Positions 8,450-20,500 of a stretch of 64,000 nt of DNA are shown here, in pieces (the stretch's first letter is position 1; each line of letters starts with the position of its first letter). The stretch spans positions 62,001 to 126,000 of the forward strand of contig CALVKC010000003.1 of NCBI GenBank assembly GCA_944332505.1. The letters run 5' to 3'. The notes beneath the pieces were generated by a model. The model saw only the letters and a program-made list of their open reading frames with translations, had not been told where the DNA came from and searched no databases. The DNA comes from an uncultured Bacilli bacterium. GTDB taxonomy: Bacteria > Bacillota_I > Bacilli_A > RF39 > UBA660. Made by a program: the position numbers and the translations under genes.

Positions 8450-9352
8450 TTATTCTAATTTATCGTCTAATGTTTGTGAAAAATCAATTGAGTTTTCTTT
8501 ATTTTTTTTGACTTCATATACTGGTTTTCCAGTATATTCATCTTTTAATGTATAGTGTTCATGTTGTGAGTAAATTTCATTATCTGAATTAAATGTTGTC
8601 ACTAATCCATTGTCCAAATCTCTTAATTGAGAACCTTCTAACATAGTACTTATAGTATCTATATCATGGTCAACCATTTCTATTTCAATCATAACTGGTT
8701 CAAATTTGGTATTTATTATACCTATTTTTTGTGTAGATGAACCAATATATGGTGTTGAATTAGGTTTAAAAGTAGTTGATACTGATGGGGTTACTGTAAT
8801 AAACGAAAGTGTTGAGTTATCGTTATATCGATATCTAACAGCTTTTTGATTAACATCTGATATATTTTGAATTACTGGTTCACATTTATTGTTACTAGTA
8901 ACTATTCTATAATAGCTTTCACGTTCACCATTATTTTTATAATATATTATTCGATACCCAACTAATCCATTATTTTCAGTTAACAACGGGCTTAAATCAC
9001 TATCTAATGTAGATATGTCTAATATAATGCCTTTAACATCTGGATATGATGATAAAACACCAACATCAGATATTGTGGCTTGATATTCTTTAGGTTTAAT
9101 GTAAATTGTATAAAAACCTTTTTGGTTAAAATATTCTAAAGGTAACCTTAAATTATATAAACCCTCTATTATAACATTACTAGATTCACCTTCAACTGTT
9201 GGCTTGCTAAGTAAACCACTATCTAATTTTTTAAATTGAGCACTGCTAACATCATCGTAATCTCTACTTTGAGTATATGAATAATATATTTCGATATCAG
9301 ATGGATTAATGTTAGCACCTATATTTGTTCCATAAACACCACTTGTTGACAT
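8450..9352 (-). CDS. virion-associated hypothetical protein (300 aa)
   Basis: 300 residues with a beta-rich composition, many short Ser/Thr/Tyr strands and a charged C-terminus (EVKKNKENSIDFSQTLDDKLE). No signal peptide or membrane segment. I do not recognise the family. It is packed between two large tail genes (14-base and 3-base gaps), which argues for a baseplate or fibre-attachment role. Confidence 0.6.
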   Translation of the reverse strand: MSTSGVYGTNIGANINPSDIEIYYSYTQSRDYDDVSSAQFKKLDSGLLSKPTVEGESSNVIIEGLYNLRLPLEYFNQKGFYTIYIKPKEYQATISDVGVLSSYPDVKGIILDISTLDSDLSPLLTENNGLVGYRIIYYKNNGERESYYRIVTSNNKCEPVIQNISDVNQKAVRYRYNDNSTLSFITVTPSVSTTFKPNSTPYIGSSTQKIGIINTKFEPVMIEIEMVDHDIDTISTMLEGSQLRDLDNGLVTTFNSDNEIYSQHEHYTLKDEYTGKPVYEVKKNKENSIDFSQTLDDKLE

Positions 9353-9366
9353 ATATTAATATTTTA

Positions 9367-12015
9367 TTAATTATTTATTATATTAAAATATCCGTTACCA
9401 TATTGTTCTAAACTTTCTAGTGAATTAACTTCTAATAATTTTAAGTGATTATCAAAAGCTCTTGATACACCTCTGTCTATATAAATATCAGATTTAACAT
9501 TTTCTAATGATGAAGAACCTAATTTATATTCTTCCCTAAAAACTGGAAAATCTACCCAACCATTACAAATAAAGTTATCATCCTTAGTATAACGAGTTAT
9601 ATTAAATGAAATAATAGCTTTAGGTACTGATGAATTAAAATTATATGTATCGTTATGATAATAAATCATATCATGTACAATATCATAATATTGTAGATAA
9701 TAAAGTGTATAATCATCTAAGAAATATTTACATTTTTTCTTTTCTAGTTTTGTTATATCAGTATATTTAATGCCTTCATCCAATAAAGTAATAACATTGT
9801 TTTGGTTTATGATGGTGCAACCCATGTAGTAAGTGAATTCACATTTTAAACCCTCTATAGGTATACTTACACCATCATTAAATTTCTCTATCACAGCATT
9901 TAATTCATCATCTAATTGATTGATAATTTCGCTTAATGTTGTGGTATCTGTCACTGAATGTTTACTAGTTAATGCGTTACCGTTATTATCTGAATAATAT
10001 AATTCAATTGATTTTAAATAATCTCCCCAAAATGTATTTGGTACAATATCACCATTATTATCGGTAATTTGGGATAAATGAATAACTGTATCTGGCTTAT
10101 ACATTAAATCTAACAATGTGTTTTCAGTAATAATATTACCATTATTTAATGTTAAAGTACCAGGTAATTTATTACCTAAATTATCATGTACAACATCAGT
10201 TGTGGTTACAAATGATGATAATTTTGATTCGGTATATGCTGTTATTTTAGTGCCATCATATATTCTAAATGGTAGTATTATGTATATTAATTTAGGTTTT
10301 TGATTAGTATCATCTTCAATTATTGCATATCCATATTCACTTTCATTTACTTTATTTAAATCCTTTTTCTGACCAAATATTCTATCATCTCTAACTAAAA
10401 CTAGTACATTGTCATCATTAATTTGCAGTGATGAAACTTCATCATTATCATTTAAAAAATAATATTCTCCACTAAATATGAAATATTTTTTTATCTTTTT
10501 TATTTTTTTTGAACCAATTGTTAATATATCATTATTTTCAATAAATAATTTACCCATAAAAATAATACCATTACCATTCCTAGCGTAATATTTTTTACCA
10601 TTTATTATGAATAAAAATTTACTTTCATCTTCGTCAAATATTGCATTATATCGATTATTGCCAATTATTACAAAAGGGTTCTCTTCAGTATCATAATATA
10701 ACTCATAATTAACATTAATAAATGTTAAATAATCATAATTTGAAACTTCATATATTTCGTCTTTTACATAATAAAAACCTAATTCACTAGTAATTATTTC
10801 TGATGAACAATAAATTTGTTCAAGAGTTTTAATTGTTAGTGGTTTAGTAAAATTTATTTTTTCGTTTTTGTAATTAAAAGTGTAACAGTCGCCATCATTA
10901 ACCATACGATTAAAATCAAATCCATCGTATTCGTTATTATTCATTATTTCATTATATCTGCGCTCTATTAATCTTTCAAATTGATTTTCTTTATTTGATT
11001 CTTTTTGACTATTTTGATTATATTTATTTCTTTCATCTATAGTCATACCATTAACATTGCCAAAATAATGGTCTTTGAACTCATTACTATAAATGTAACC
11101 GTCACCATTATTTAATACCCAATCTTGATAATTATATGAAACAATCGCACCATTAGTTATTTTTAAACCGTCTATATTTTTACCTTCACTAACAGAATAA
11201 TTAATTCCACCTTCCCAATTATCATTAAGTACTGAAAATTCGCCTAAATCATCAATACTAGTTGATAATGAAATATTTATTGAAAAATATGGTTTAGAAT
11301 AATTTCCTTCGATTGGAAAATAGGTTAAATTGTTAATAAACATTTTAAGATTATTTAACATTTCATACCCACCTAAGTTAAAGAATCTTTCACATTCACA
11401 ACAGTTCTCTTTATTTGGACAATCACTAATGGTTGCATTCTCACCTATTATATCTACAATATTACTAAACCAATTAATCCAATAATTAACTTCATTTATT
11501 GATAATGATTTTTTATTCCAATTTTTTTGCAACTCTTTATCATTTATTTTAAATAATGGAAAATATTTTTCTATCATATATTCATATGTTTCTTTAGCTG
11601 CTTCGAATAATGAAGAACCATCATTTCCACAAATCTCTTTAATTTTATTATCCATTTCAACAGCCTCATTAGCTGAATACTCGGTATCTTCATATTTAAT
11701 TGCTTCTTCGGCTGAGATATAAGCTATTTCTAAGCACCCATTACTAGTTAATAAATTTAAGTAATTTTCAATAAAATGAAACCACTTTGACATGTTATGA
11801 TATGAAATAGTTTTATCTTTATAAATACCTTTACCCCATAAAACGCTAAATGGTATTAAATTATAGTTGGTATATGGTATAATATTACCATTACTATCCA
11901 CATTATCCTTACCATTAAACTCATAAAAATCACCATTTTTATAAAAGGCTGGAATAGTACTAGGCATTCTAGACTTAAATTGCTCTAATGATATTTTTTT
12001 CTGTATTCGTTTCAT
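9367..12015 (-). CDS. large tail/fibre-block protein (882 aa), unrecognised
   Basis: 882 residues. The N-terminal ~250 look helical and globular and hold a CCEC cluster (CPNKENCCECERF, ~190-205) that could bind metal. The middle (~400-600) is Tyr, Asn and Ile rich with repeating beta units such as FIINGKKYYARNGN and IFSGEYYFLNDN. The same style recurs in the next protein (927 aa). The C-terminus has a compact-looking domain (WVDFPVFREEYKLG). No database family is recognised. It overlaps no neighbour and sits 2 bases from the next gene, in a tightly packed late operon. A surface-exposed baseplate or fibre role is inferred from position and composition. Confidence 0.55.
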   Translation of the reverse strand: MKRIQKKISLEQFKSRMPSTIPAFYKNGDFYEFNGKDNVDSNGNIIPYTNYNLIPFSVLWGKGIYKDKTISYHNMSKWFHFIENYLNLLTSNGCLEIAYISAEEAIKYEDTEYSANEAVEMDNKIKEICGNDGSSLFEAAKETYEYMIEKYFPLFKINDKELQKNWNKKSLSINEVNYWINWFSNIVDIIGENATISDCPNKENCCECERFFNLGGYEMLNNLKMFINNLTYFPIEGNYSKPYFSINISLSTSIDDLGEFSVLNDNWEGGINYSVSEGKNIDGLKITNGAIVSYNYQDWVLNNGDGYIYSNEFKDHYFGNVNGMTIDERNKYNQNSQKESNKENQFERLIERRYNEIMNNNEYDGFDFNRMVNDGDCYTFNYKNEKINFTKPLTIKTLEQIYCSSEIITSELGFYYVKDEIYEVSNYDYLTFINVNYELYYDTEENPFVIIGNNRYNAIFDEDESKFLFIINGKKYYARNGNGIIFMGKLFIENNDILTIGSKKIKKIKKYFIFSGEYYFLNDNDEVSSLQINDDNVLVLVRDDRIFGQKKDLNKVNESEYGYAIIEDDTNQKPKLIYIILPFRIYDGTKITAYTESKLSSFVTTTDVVHDNLGNKLPGTLTLNNGNIITENTLLDLMYKPDTVIHLSQITDNNGDIVPNTFWGDYLKSIELYYSDNNGNALTSKHSVTDTTTLSEIINQLDDELNAVIEKFNDGVSIPIEGLKCEFTYYMGCTIINQNNVITLLDEGIKYTDITKLEKKKCKYFLDDYTLYYLQYYDIVHDMIYYHNDTYNFNSSVPKAIISFNITRYTKDDNFICNGWVDFPVFREEYKLGSSSLENVKSDIYIDRGVSRAFDNHLKLLEVNSLESLEQYGNGYFNIINN

Positions 12016-12017
12016 TT

Positions 12018-14801
12018 TTATAATTTAGATTCGTCACTTAATTTTAATTCATATAAGTTAAATATCATTTCTGATGTATTAACTGTATCAGTTTCATCTA
12101 TTTTATTATTTTCAGTAAGCCAATCTGGTAAATAATAATAAAATTTTTTATTGTTGAAATCGTATTTAACATGTATTTTAATAAAAATATTATTATACAT
12201 ATCTTGCAATTTGCAGCCAGATTTAAGAATATTCATGTCTTTTTCATCTGATAGATTAAGCATTTTATAATTTCCATCGCTATCAATACTATAAGGCTGT
12301 GTAAATGTAATGGTTCGACCAACACCAGCATGATTGAATTCAACTTTTAAATAAATATCTCTTTCATATAATCCATTACTATATTCTCTAAATAAATAGA
12401 GATAAAAACCTTCAGATGATTCTGTTGAATTAAACATATCTTTTACAGTAAAAGATGCTGATAAACGTTTAGCTTCATCCATAGTTAATGTCCCATTACT
12501 TAATATTGGCTCTAAATTAACACCACTGTTTTCACTTTTAAATATATCTGAGCTATCACCTAGACTATTTACCGATATGAATAATCCATCATTATTTTGA
12601 TTATTAATATACTTCTTATACAATTCACCTTCATTCATGAATATGGTCGCAGTATGTAATAAACTCTGAACTCTAGGGTCTGGTGAATCATAATAGGATA
12701 ATCTTAAAAAAGATTTACCTATTTTATCTTTTTGATAAAAGACATCATCATTGGTAAAATTTAAAAAATATAATAAATCAGCTGGCTGATAAAATTTATA
12801 TTTCGATAAATCCAAATTAGGCTTATTAGTAGTACTATCATTATTTGTGTTGTAATAATCTAATATATTCCAATTGCAATCTGAATTAATATCATAGTTA
12901 TTATTTATTGACCAATCATTTAAATTCCTTGTTCTAAAATGTAAATTAAATTTAATTGTATTTATGTCAGCAAAAATTTTAGTTTTAGAATCATAATAGG
13001 CTGGGCTATATATATCACGTTCCATATCTATAATCCTATTTATTGCCAATTCTTTATTAACATTAATGAAATCATTTTCACAAACATAATCTTGATGTAA
13101 ATTAATACCATTATTAGTTAATAAATTAATGTGTAAATTGATATTATCTATTGATTTGTAAATAGTGTATGAATTATCTTTATAAGATTTTAGATATGAC
13201 GGTGTGTTGGAAATTAAGCTATTATCAAATAAACTATTTTCTAATTCAAATATATAGCTTTTTGGTGAAGTTACGATTGGTGACAACACATTACTTGTGT
13301 TAACATCATCACCTTCTACAGCACATCTTAATTGGTTACTACTTGTAACATTTGAAACTGTCAATGTAATTTTATTCACGTCAGTATAATTAATTACCTC
13401 ATACATATTACTATATGTAATAGGTTGACCATTATCATCTAAAGACGTTTTCACTGTAACTTGGTTAGTTATTAAATATTTAGTATCTTTTATGATTATA
13501 TATTGATACGTTTTGACTTCATACTCAACATTACCAACAGATTGATTCATTTCATCAGTATCAATTACTCTAGTGGCTTTTGAATGGTCAGCATTGCTAT
13601 ATTTAATTAGAAGTGGTATATTATCAATTAATACATAATTTAATTCAGATTCACCTATTTCACCATCACTGTTTTTAACTTGATATTTTTTATTGAATAT
13701 TTCATATTCAGTGCCATAATAAATTAAATATTTTAACTCCGATTTTTCTGCGTAATATTTTTGACCATGAATTGACACATATTTATTTCCATCTTTATCC
13801 AACATTACATTATACTCGCTAAATGTAGCATCTCTTTGAGTAACAATTATTTTTTGTCCTTCAAAAAAAGAATAGTCTGAATCGTTTAAATATAAATGAA
13901 TATGATTTCCACTATTTGTGTTTTGCCATGCTGTATAAATATAATATTCAGTATTATTATATTTTAACGTATCAATCGAGATATTAGGATTATAATTGTC
14001 AATAGTTAATGGTATTTCAATATTATTAGTATAATCATTCAAATAATATTTCTTATCATTAGTGGATGTATATTTGGTTGTTAAGTATAATTTTTTATTA
14101 ATTATGTTAGTTTTGATATTTGCATTATAATCTTTTAAATTATATGTGTTACCTGATATGATGTAACTATAAGGTTTGGTAAATGATACAGTGTCAACTG
14201 TAACTAAGTAATTCTGTTTTTTAAAAATTATGAATTTAACAACATTTTTTATATCTTTTTTGCCATAATTTTTTAAATCTAATTTAACATTGTTAATTAA
14301 TGTTATACTAGGTATATCATCATCATAATCAACCTCATAATTCATGTTTCCGATAGTTATTATCCCATCATATGCATAATATTTAGTATCTATTGTGACT
14401 GTTTCTAAATCATTAATATTATCGATTACAATTTCATTATCTGGCAGAAAGCTTGATGTAATTGATAATTTGCCATCTTCATTTGCAATATATTTATTAC
14501 CATCAGCAAATATAATACCTTTAAATTCTTTTTTATTATAATTAAATGTTATAACTGGATATTTTTGTTCATAATAAATTACATAACCACGTCTTATACT
14601 GTTATGTATATTAATTGGATATTCTTTATAGTTATCTGAGTCACTTTCTTTTATAAAAATATTTTGACCATTAATTAAACCATAAATAGGACTAGTAATA
14701 CCAGATATAAATGTTAAGTCTAGTGACATATATAGTACATCACATAAAATTTCTTGAACATTATTTAAATTCTTACGTAGTTTAAATTTATATTTTAACA
14801 T
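12018..14801 (-). CDS. large repeat-rich tail/fibre-block protein (927 aa), unrecognised
   Basis: 927 residues. The first ~480 residues consist of many short Tyr-rich beta units (for example DGNKYVSIHGQKYYAEKSE and TEYEIFNKKYQVKNSDGE). They resemble units in the 882-residue neighbour, which suggests paralogous or duplicated modules. The C-terminal third looks globular (KSFLRLSYYDSPDPRVQ, then FTFVKD-like strands). Its start overlaps the end of the upstream gene by seven bases. No family is recognised. Composition and position favour a receptor-facing structural component, but this is inference. Confidence 0.55.
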   Translation of the reverse strand: MLKYKFKLRKNLNNVQEILCDVLYMSLDLTFISGITSPIYGLINGQNIFIKESDSDNYKEYPINIHNSIRRGYVIYYEQKYPVITFNYNKKEFKGIIFADGNKYIANEDGKLSITSSFLPDNEIVIDNINDLETVTIDTKYYAYDGIITIGNMNYEVDYDDDIPSITLINNVKLDLKNYGKKDIKNVVKFIIFKKQNYLVTVDTVSFTKPYSYIISGNTYNLKDYNANIKTNIINKKLYLTTKYTSTNDKKYYLNDYTNNIEIPLTIDNYNPNISIDTLKYNNTEYYIYTAWQNTNSGNHIHLYLNDSDYSFFEGQKIIVTQRDATFSEYNVMLDKDGNKYVSIHGQKYYAEKSELKYLIYYGTEYEIFNKKYQVKNSDGEIGESELNYVLIDNIPLLIKYSNADHSKATRVIDTDEMNQSVGNVEYEVKTYQYIIIKDTKYLITNQVTVKTSLDDNGQPITYSNMYEVINYTDVNKITLTVSNVTSSNQLRCAVEGDDVNTSNVLSPIVTSPKSYIFELENSLFDNSLISNTPSYLKSYKDNSYTIYKSIDNINLHINLLTNNGINLHQDYVCENDFINVNKELAINRIIDMERDIYSPAYYDSKTKIFADINTIKFNLHFRTRNLNDWSINNNYDINSDCNWNILDYYNTNNDSTTNKPNLDLSKYKFYQPADLLYFLNFTNDDVFYQKDKIGKSFLRLSYYDSPDPRVQSLLHTATIFMNEGELYKKYINNQNNDGLFISVNSLGDSSDIFKSENSGVNLEPILSNGTLTMDEAKRLSASFTVKDMFNSTESSEGFYLYLFREYSNGLYERDIYLKVEFNHAGVGRTITFTQPYSIDSDGNYKMLNLSDEKDMNILKSGCKLQDMYNNIFIKIHVKYDFNNKKFYYYLPDWLTENNKIDETDTVNTSEMIFNLYELKLSDESKL

Positions 14802-17548
14802 TGTATATCCTCTTCTTGATAATAATTATTTTCTTCAGTTTTATTTAAAATATTTGAGTCTTTATCATATGGATAAGTGTTTGATTGTAGCCCACCATAT
14901 CCATTAGGGTCTTGACGTTTAACAAATAAATTAATATGTTTATTAACATATAATGCACCATTTGTAAATGGGTATGTCTCAACTTTATTTTCAGAATCAT
15001 ATCCATTAGGAATTACTTCTCTCCACATATAATAACAACTGCCATCAGTAGATAGTGTAGCATATTCTGGAATATCATCACCACCTTTAACTATTTTACC
15101 ATATTTCATTATTGTATCTCTATCTAATGTAACTTCGTCAATAGTTTTAAATTTAAACCTTCTGTAATCTATTATTTCAGTAACTTCGCAATAAATATAA
15201 TCAGTTTTATTAGTTTCATTATTAATTATTCTGATAATAAATTTGTCATAAAGATTAAAATTATGCTTACTTAATGTATAAATTTCATCTAAACTATCAT
15301 TAATATCTTTAATTGATATATAATAAGGCTTTTGAATGGAAATTGTATCACTAAATGTTCTTATTGGTATTTTATAATGTGGCTCATATATATATCCTTC
15401 TTTTCTTTGGCAAACATTATTAATATCATATGTTGTTATTTCAAATTTACTATTAGATATATTATCATAATCATCTTGCGTTATTTCATCATAATATATT
15501 CTTCTAAAAGTTTCATATGATTTATCGGTGTCAATTAATTCTCTCTGTGCTGTGTTAAATCTAAAATTAATTGGTTGGATAACATACTCATCTAATAATT
15601 TAGTTGAGTAACAGCATAAATCACCGTAAAATAAGACATCACCGTTATAATCATTAAGTTTATTATATTGTATTTCATCAATATCAATAGGTAAATTAGT
15701 TATATTATTAAGATTAGGTAACCCTAATTTTTTATCAATTCTATTTATTGATAATAAATTTTTAATATTATCATCCCACAATGATTCTTTAGATAGTTTA
15801 AAAGCACAATTTAATTTACCAAAACAGTGTGAATATTCAATATCCGATTCATTAGTTATTGGTTTGATGTTATCGTTTTCAATTACCTCAGACATGGTGT
15901 TAGTTATACCATACCATTTACGATATCCTTGATTATTTTTTATTATGGTTAAATATATATCAGTTAACGGTCTACCTAAATTATCTTTTAAATTAGATAT
16001 ATCTATATCGTCCGTAAACACAATTTCACTAATATCGTCATTGTATATGTTTTTTGCAAACGCTAATTTAGACATATGATTTTCAAATTCTGTATTTATT
16101 GTTTGATTTTTAAATATTAAATCTGAATTAGATTTATATAATTCTGACTTTGTTGGCTTGATGTTAGAATATTTCCAATTAGGTAATCTTGAAAATATTC
16201 TAACATAATACATAACTTCTTCTCCGCTAACAACTTTTTTATAAGATAAGTCTAATGATGATTTATCTAAATTAATTTTATAATTTGGAAGTATAGGAAA
16301 TTTAGTATTACTAATATCACCATCAATTGTTGCAAATTTATATGTATCACCGTGAAGTATATAATTGATTGAATTGTTTGTAAATTTACCATTTCTTAAT
16401 TCATCAACACTTAAAATTATACTATTATTTGATAATTTATACTCGTTAGTATAGATACTAAATATATATTCATTATCTATTGTCGAAACGATGGCATTTC
16501 TTAATAACACAGTATCACCATTATATAAATTTATAACATCACCTTCAGATAATCCATGTTTACATATACTGTATATGCGCATACCAGAAGTACCGTTACT
16601 ATTTATGAAATCATCATCAAACATTGTTATTTTTAATGAGTTAGTTTTAGCTCTAATAAAATCCACATCAGTTGTTTGTGAAGATGGATATGTCAAACAA
16701 TAGTGCCAATTTTTCTCAAGTCTTTGCCTATGCTGGTTATATTTAGGTGTAAAATACCACAAATCTCTAGATGGATACATGTCAATGAAATCACATGATT
16801 TTTTGCTATTAATGACTTTATAAATATCATACATCGAATTATCGTTATTATATGTTCCAAATTTACCTATATTAATAAAACCTAGCCACCCATTTTTATC
16901 AATTAATCTACTAGCCACACAATCTTTAAATGATAGTATATCGTCAGATAAATATAAGTGTAGTTTTATATCTGGTGTAGCTGTACCTTCATATATATCA
17001 CTATAGCCACTAATTGACTCCCCATCAACACTACGCATATAATCTTCAATTGTGTTAAAATATTGATTAGTTGCCCCACTACTAGATAATTTACAAACTG
17101 TTTTAAAAGTATTACTTCTTAAAATATGGTTATTAAATATATCTAAACCACAATGATATATAAAACCATTCTTTTCACTAGATAATTGTGTATCCCTGAT
17201 AGCATCTAACTCAGTTTTAAAATTATTAACAGTTTTATGCAATAGCTTTGTATTTGTAATTTCACTTAATTCAACAAAATTCAACGATTTACAATCATCA
17301 GACCCTTCATTTTTAACTATTTCTGTTATATTATTAAATAATACATTACTGCATATTGGGTTTATTATACATGTTAATCTAACAATGTTTGAATTTATTC
17401 TTTCTGAATCATATAAATTATTTTCATTAATTGATGATACAATACTATCTAATGGTAATAATCTGTTTCTACCTAATAAATGTATAGAAACAGATTTATT
17501 ATCATTAGTTGATTTCTTACTATGATATTTATCTAAAAAAATTTTCAT
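14795..17548 (-). CDS. large tail/fibre-block protein (917 aa), unrecognised
   Basis: Start chosen at ATG 17546-17548 (MKIFLDKYHSKKSTND); the open frame to 17560 would need a TTG start. The protein is Asn, Asp, Ile and Tyr rich, with no signal peptide or membrane segment. A C-terminal segment (VKRQDPNGYGGLQS) looks conserved and compact. There are scattered cysteines (e.g. GDLCCYS), but no recognised domain. It lies between the 2083-residue protein and the 927-residue protein in the late operon, so it is most likely a baseplate-associated structural protein. Function unknown. Confidence 0.55.
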   Translation of the reverse strand: MKIFLDKYHSKKSTNDNKSVSIHLLGRNRLLPLDSIVSSINENNLYDSERINSNIVRLTCIINPICSNVLFNNITEIVKNEGSDDCKSLNFVELSEITNTKLLHKTVNNFKTELDAIRDTQLSSEKNGFIYHCGLDIFNNHILRSNTFKTVCKLSSSGATNQYFNTIEDYMRSVDGESISGYSDIYEGTATPDIKLHLYLSDDILSFKDCVASRLIDKNGWLGFINIGKFGTYNNDNSMYDIYKVINSKKSCDFIDMYPSRDLWYFTPKYNQHRQRLEKNWHYCLTYPSSQTTDVDFIRAKTNSLKITMFDDDFINSNGTSGMRIYSICKHGLSEGDVINLYNGDTVLLRNAIVSTIDNEYIFSIYTNEYKLSNNSIILSVDELRNGKFTNNSINYILHGDTYKFATIDGDISNTKFPILPNYKINLDKSSLDLSYKKVVSGEEVMYYVRIFSRLPNWKYSNIKPTKSELYKSNSDLIFKNQTINTEFENHMSKLAFAKNIYNDDISEIVFTDDIDISNLKDNLGRPLTDIYLTIIKNNQGYRKWYGITNTMSEVIENDNIKPITNESDIEYSHCFGKLNCAFKLSKESLWDDNIKNLLSINRIDKKLGLPNLNNITNLPIDIDEIQYNKLNDYNGDVLFYGDLCCYSTKLLDEYVIQPINFRFNTAQRELIDTDKSYETFRRIYYDEITQDDYDNISNSKFEITTYDINNVCQRKEGYIYEPHYKIPIRTFSDTISIQKPYYISIKDINDSLDEIYTLSKHNFNLYDKFIIRIINNETNKTDYIYCEVTEIIDYRRFKFKTIDEVTLDRDTIMKYGKIVKGGDDIPEYATLSTDGSCYYMWREVIPNGYDSENKVETYPFTNGALYVNKHINLFVKRQDPNGYGGLQSNTYPYDKDSNILNKTEENNYYQEEDIQC

Positions 17549-17572
17549 ATTAATCCACAAATTATTAAAATA

Positions 17573-20500
17573 TTAATTACCTTGGGTATTATAAATACCA
17601 TATTTATTTAAATTAAAATTAAAAACATATGTATAACCATTTTGTGATTTCACACATAATGTGCTATAATGAAATTCTTCTTGAAGAAAGGTATTTGCTA
17701 AGTTACCATCCCATTTAACGGTTATCACTAGTACTTGTCTAGATTTATCTATGTCACACGTTACCGAGTTTTGATTTGGTTTTGAATAATCATATTCAAA
17801 TGAAGCCAATATACTAGAAGCATTATCAACTCTAAATTGGCTTAAAGTAATATAAAATTCAGTATACTGTGTAGATATTCCATTAATATTTTTTATTTCA
17901 CCTTTAAAGCCTAATTTTAAACTAATTGGTATTAAATCACCTATATTAAACGTTAATAAATCTCTACATAAATTAGAATCAATATTGTTAAAATAACGTC
18001 TTAAATAATAAATCATTAATATATGATTCCTTACTTGGTCAGTTAAGTTTAAATCATCTAATTTTATATTGAAAATAATATTCGAAAAGGAACTATCATT
18101 ACAAAATAAAATAGATGAATCAGTTTTATATGCTAAATATGAAGAATTATTAACACCAAATATATCATTTTCAATTTTTGTATTAGATAAATCTATTTCA
18201 TTAGGTAATGAAATATTATTACGATTAAGTTGCATAGAATTAGTGAATTGATTATTCAGCACATCGTTAACTAAATTATCTAATCCATTTGTTAATAAAA
18301 CATTATCTTTTATTGCTGATAATTTGTTAATTATGTTAATATCACTATTTATATATACATATGGTATGTATATAAAATTATTGTGAGTTTGATTTGTTTT
18401 ATCATCATTTATTTTAAATGACATATTTATTTTTCTAGCATAAAAAGAAGCTTCACTAGAATTCATTTTAGTTTCAAGAATAATATCCCCATTTATAGAT
18501 GATGCGTTATTAAAATCTTTTTCAATAACTGATATCATATTATTACCACCAATACTAAATGTAAGTTCTTCACCCTCAAAAATTGTTGCGGCATATTTAT
18601 ACGCTTCTCCCTCGGTATTATATATTTCAAGTGATGTATCATAATTACAACTGATAAGCGAATAAGTGTATCTATTATTATGCTTAAAATTATATATATC
18701 CAATCCACGAATTGTTGGATAATTTTCTATTGAAAATGAATCATTTACACTATAAAATGTGGATTTACTATAATCATTAAGCATTAATCCAGATGTATTA
18801 TCTACATATCCGCTTTTATTAGTTGCCCAAAAGCAATTATTAATATCATAACTTTTATCAGCTTTAAATTTACACGAATAAAACTTTTTATTCTTATTAT
18901 TGGTGTTATGGTAAATTAATAATTTTTCATCATTAGAAAAACATGAAATAATATTATCATTATCATCACTAGTATATATTTTAGGTAAATAATATTCATA
19001 ATCATCGCCATAAATATAACTATTAGTTTTTTCATCCCAAGTACCAATACCTATAATATTGTGGTTAGAGTCATAACACATTTCAACACCATTATATTGA
19101 TAACCAACCAATCTACCATTCTGCCAAACATCATTATCAGTATTTAAATTTAGCATAGAATTATATATTGGCATAATAGCAAAATAAGCATAATCTGGTC
19201 TTCTATCAATTGTTAATGTCCTAAAATATGCGTTATATTGTGTATCACCATAAACTGAATCAAATTCAGGTGAACTGAAATTACCTTCTATACTATCACC
19301 TGGGTCAATATAATTTACTTTTGGGTCAGTATTTGAAGGACTAGCTTTATATTTTAAATCTTCGTTTTTAACCCAAGTTCCATCGACATTTTCGTATCCA
19401 GCATTTGATGTAAAGGCTGCGAAATAGTTACCTAAATATGTATTATCGCTAAATAATGGGTTATATAGTGGTTTTAAAAAATTTTTCTTATCATAAAAGC
19501 TAACCCACGCATCATTATTATTGTCATATTTAGCATATGTCGCAGTAACAATATTTGGAATGCTCGGTATACATGTTATACTCGCATCACTATCATATAA
19601 AACAGTGTTAAATGGAATATCCTCATTATTAAATTTATTATATTCTGGATATAATCCCCTATATAATATGGGCGATTTACCACCAGTACTTTTAAAAACT
19701 AAATCTTTTTCATTATTGTCTATCATATAATGATTGTTGGACATATCCATCAAACAATTAAATTTATAGTTAAGAATATTAAGTTTTGTCGATGAATCGA
19801 TGTCTATTTTGTTACCATTATTATCAGTTATAAATCTAACATTAACAAAATCTTGCCAAATAATGATACTACTCTCAGAAGAAACATCTTCAAAATCATA
19901 TACGTTTTCTTTAAACGGATATGTATTAGTTGTAATATACTCAGAATCTAGATTAAACCAACTCTTATTAGTATATATATCATGGTTAATTTTTGGACTA
20001 TAAAAATTACTATTACCAATAATAAATTTTAAAGGCGTTTCATTTATATATGTTATAAAAGGTGTACCATTTGGAATATTGACAGTATTTGTTGATAAAT
20101 TATCATTCAATTTACCATTACAATACTGATTTACAGTTAATTTATAATCGCCAGGAACCCATATACTAATATGTAGTTTTCCATCACTTGATAAAGAAGT
20201 TTCATATTTAGAATCGTGACATGTGCAATCATCAAAAAATAATTCATCTAATTGTGGTTCAATTGATAGTAACACAATAAAGGTTCGTTTTATTTCACCT
20301 ATATTAGTGACTATTTCAGTATATTCGCATGTTAAATCATATGTATTGTTATTTTTAGTAATTTTTGTTATTTTATAATCTTTACCATCAATTACTATAC
20401 TATTAATAATAATTTCTCCATAATTACCTTCATCATTACATAAATCCGACTCAATTGTTGTACCACTATAATATTTATCACCCAAACCATAGGAAGTAAT

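Noticed and set aside
17549..17560. TTG start for the 917-residue protein
   Set aside because: An ATG four codons downstream (17548) is a better start, and every other gene here begins with ATG.
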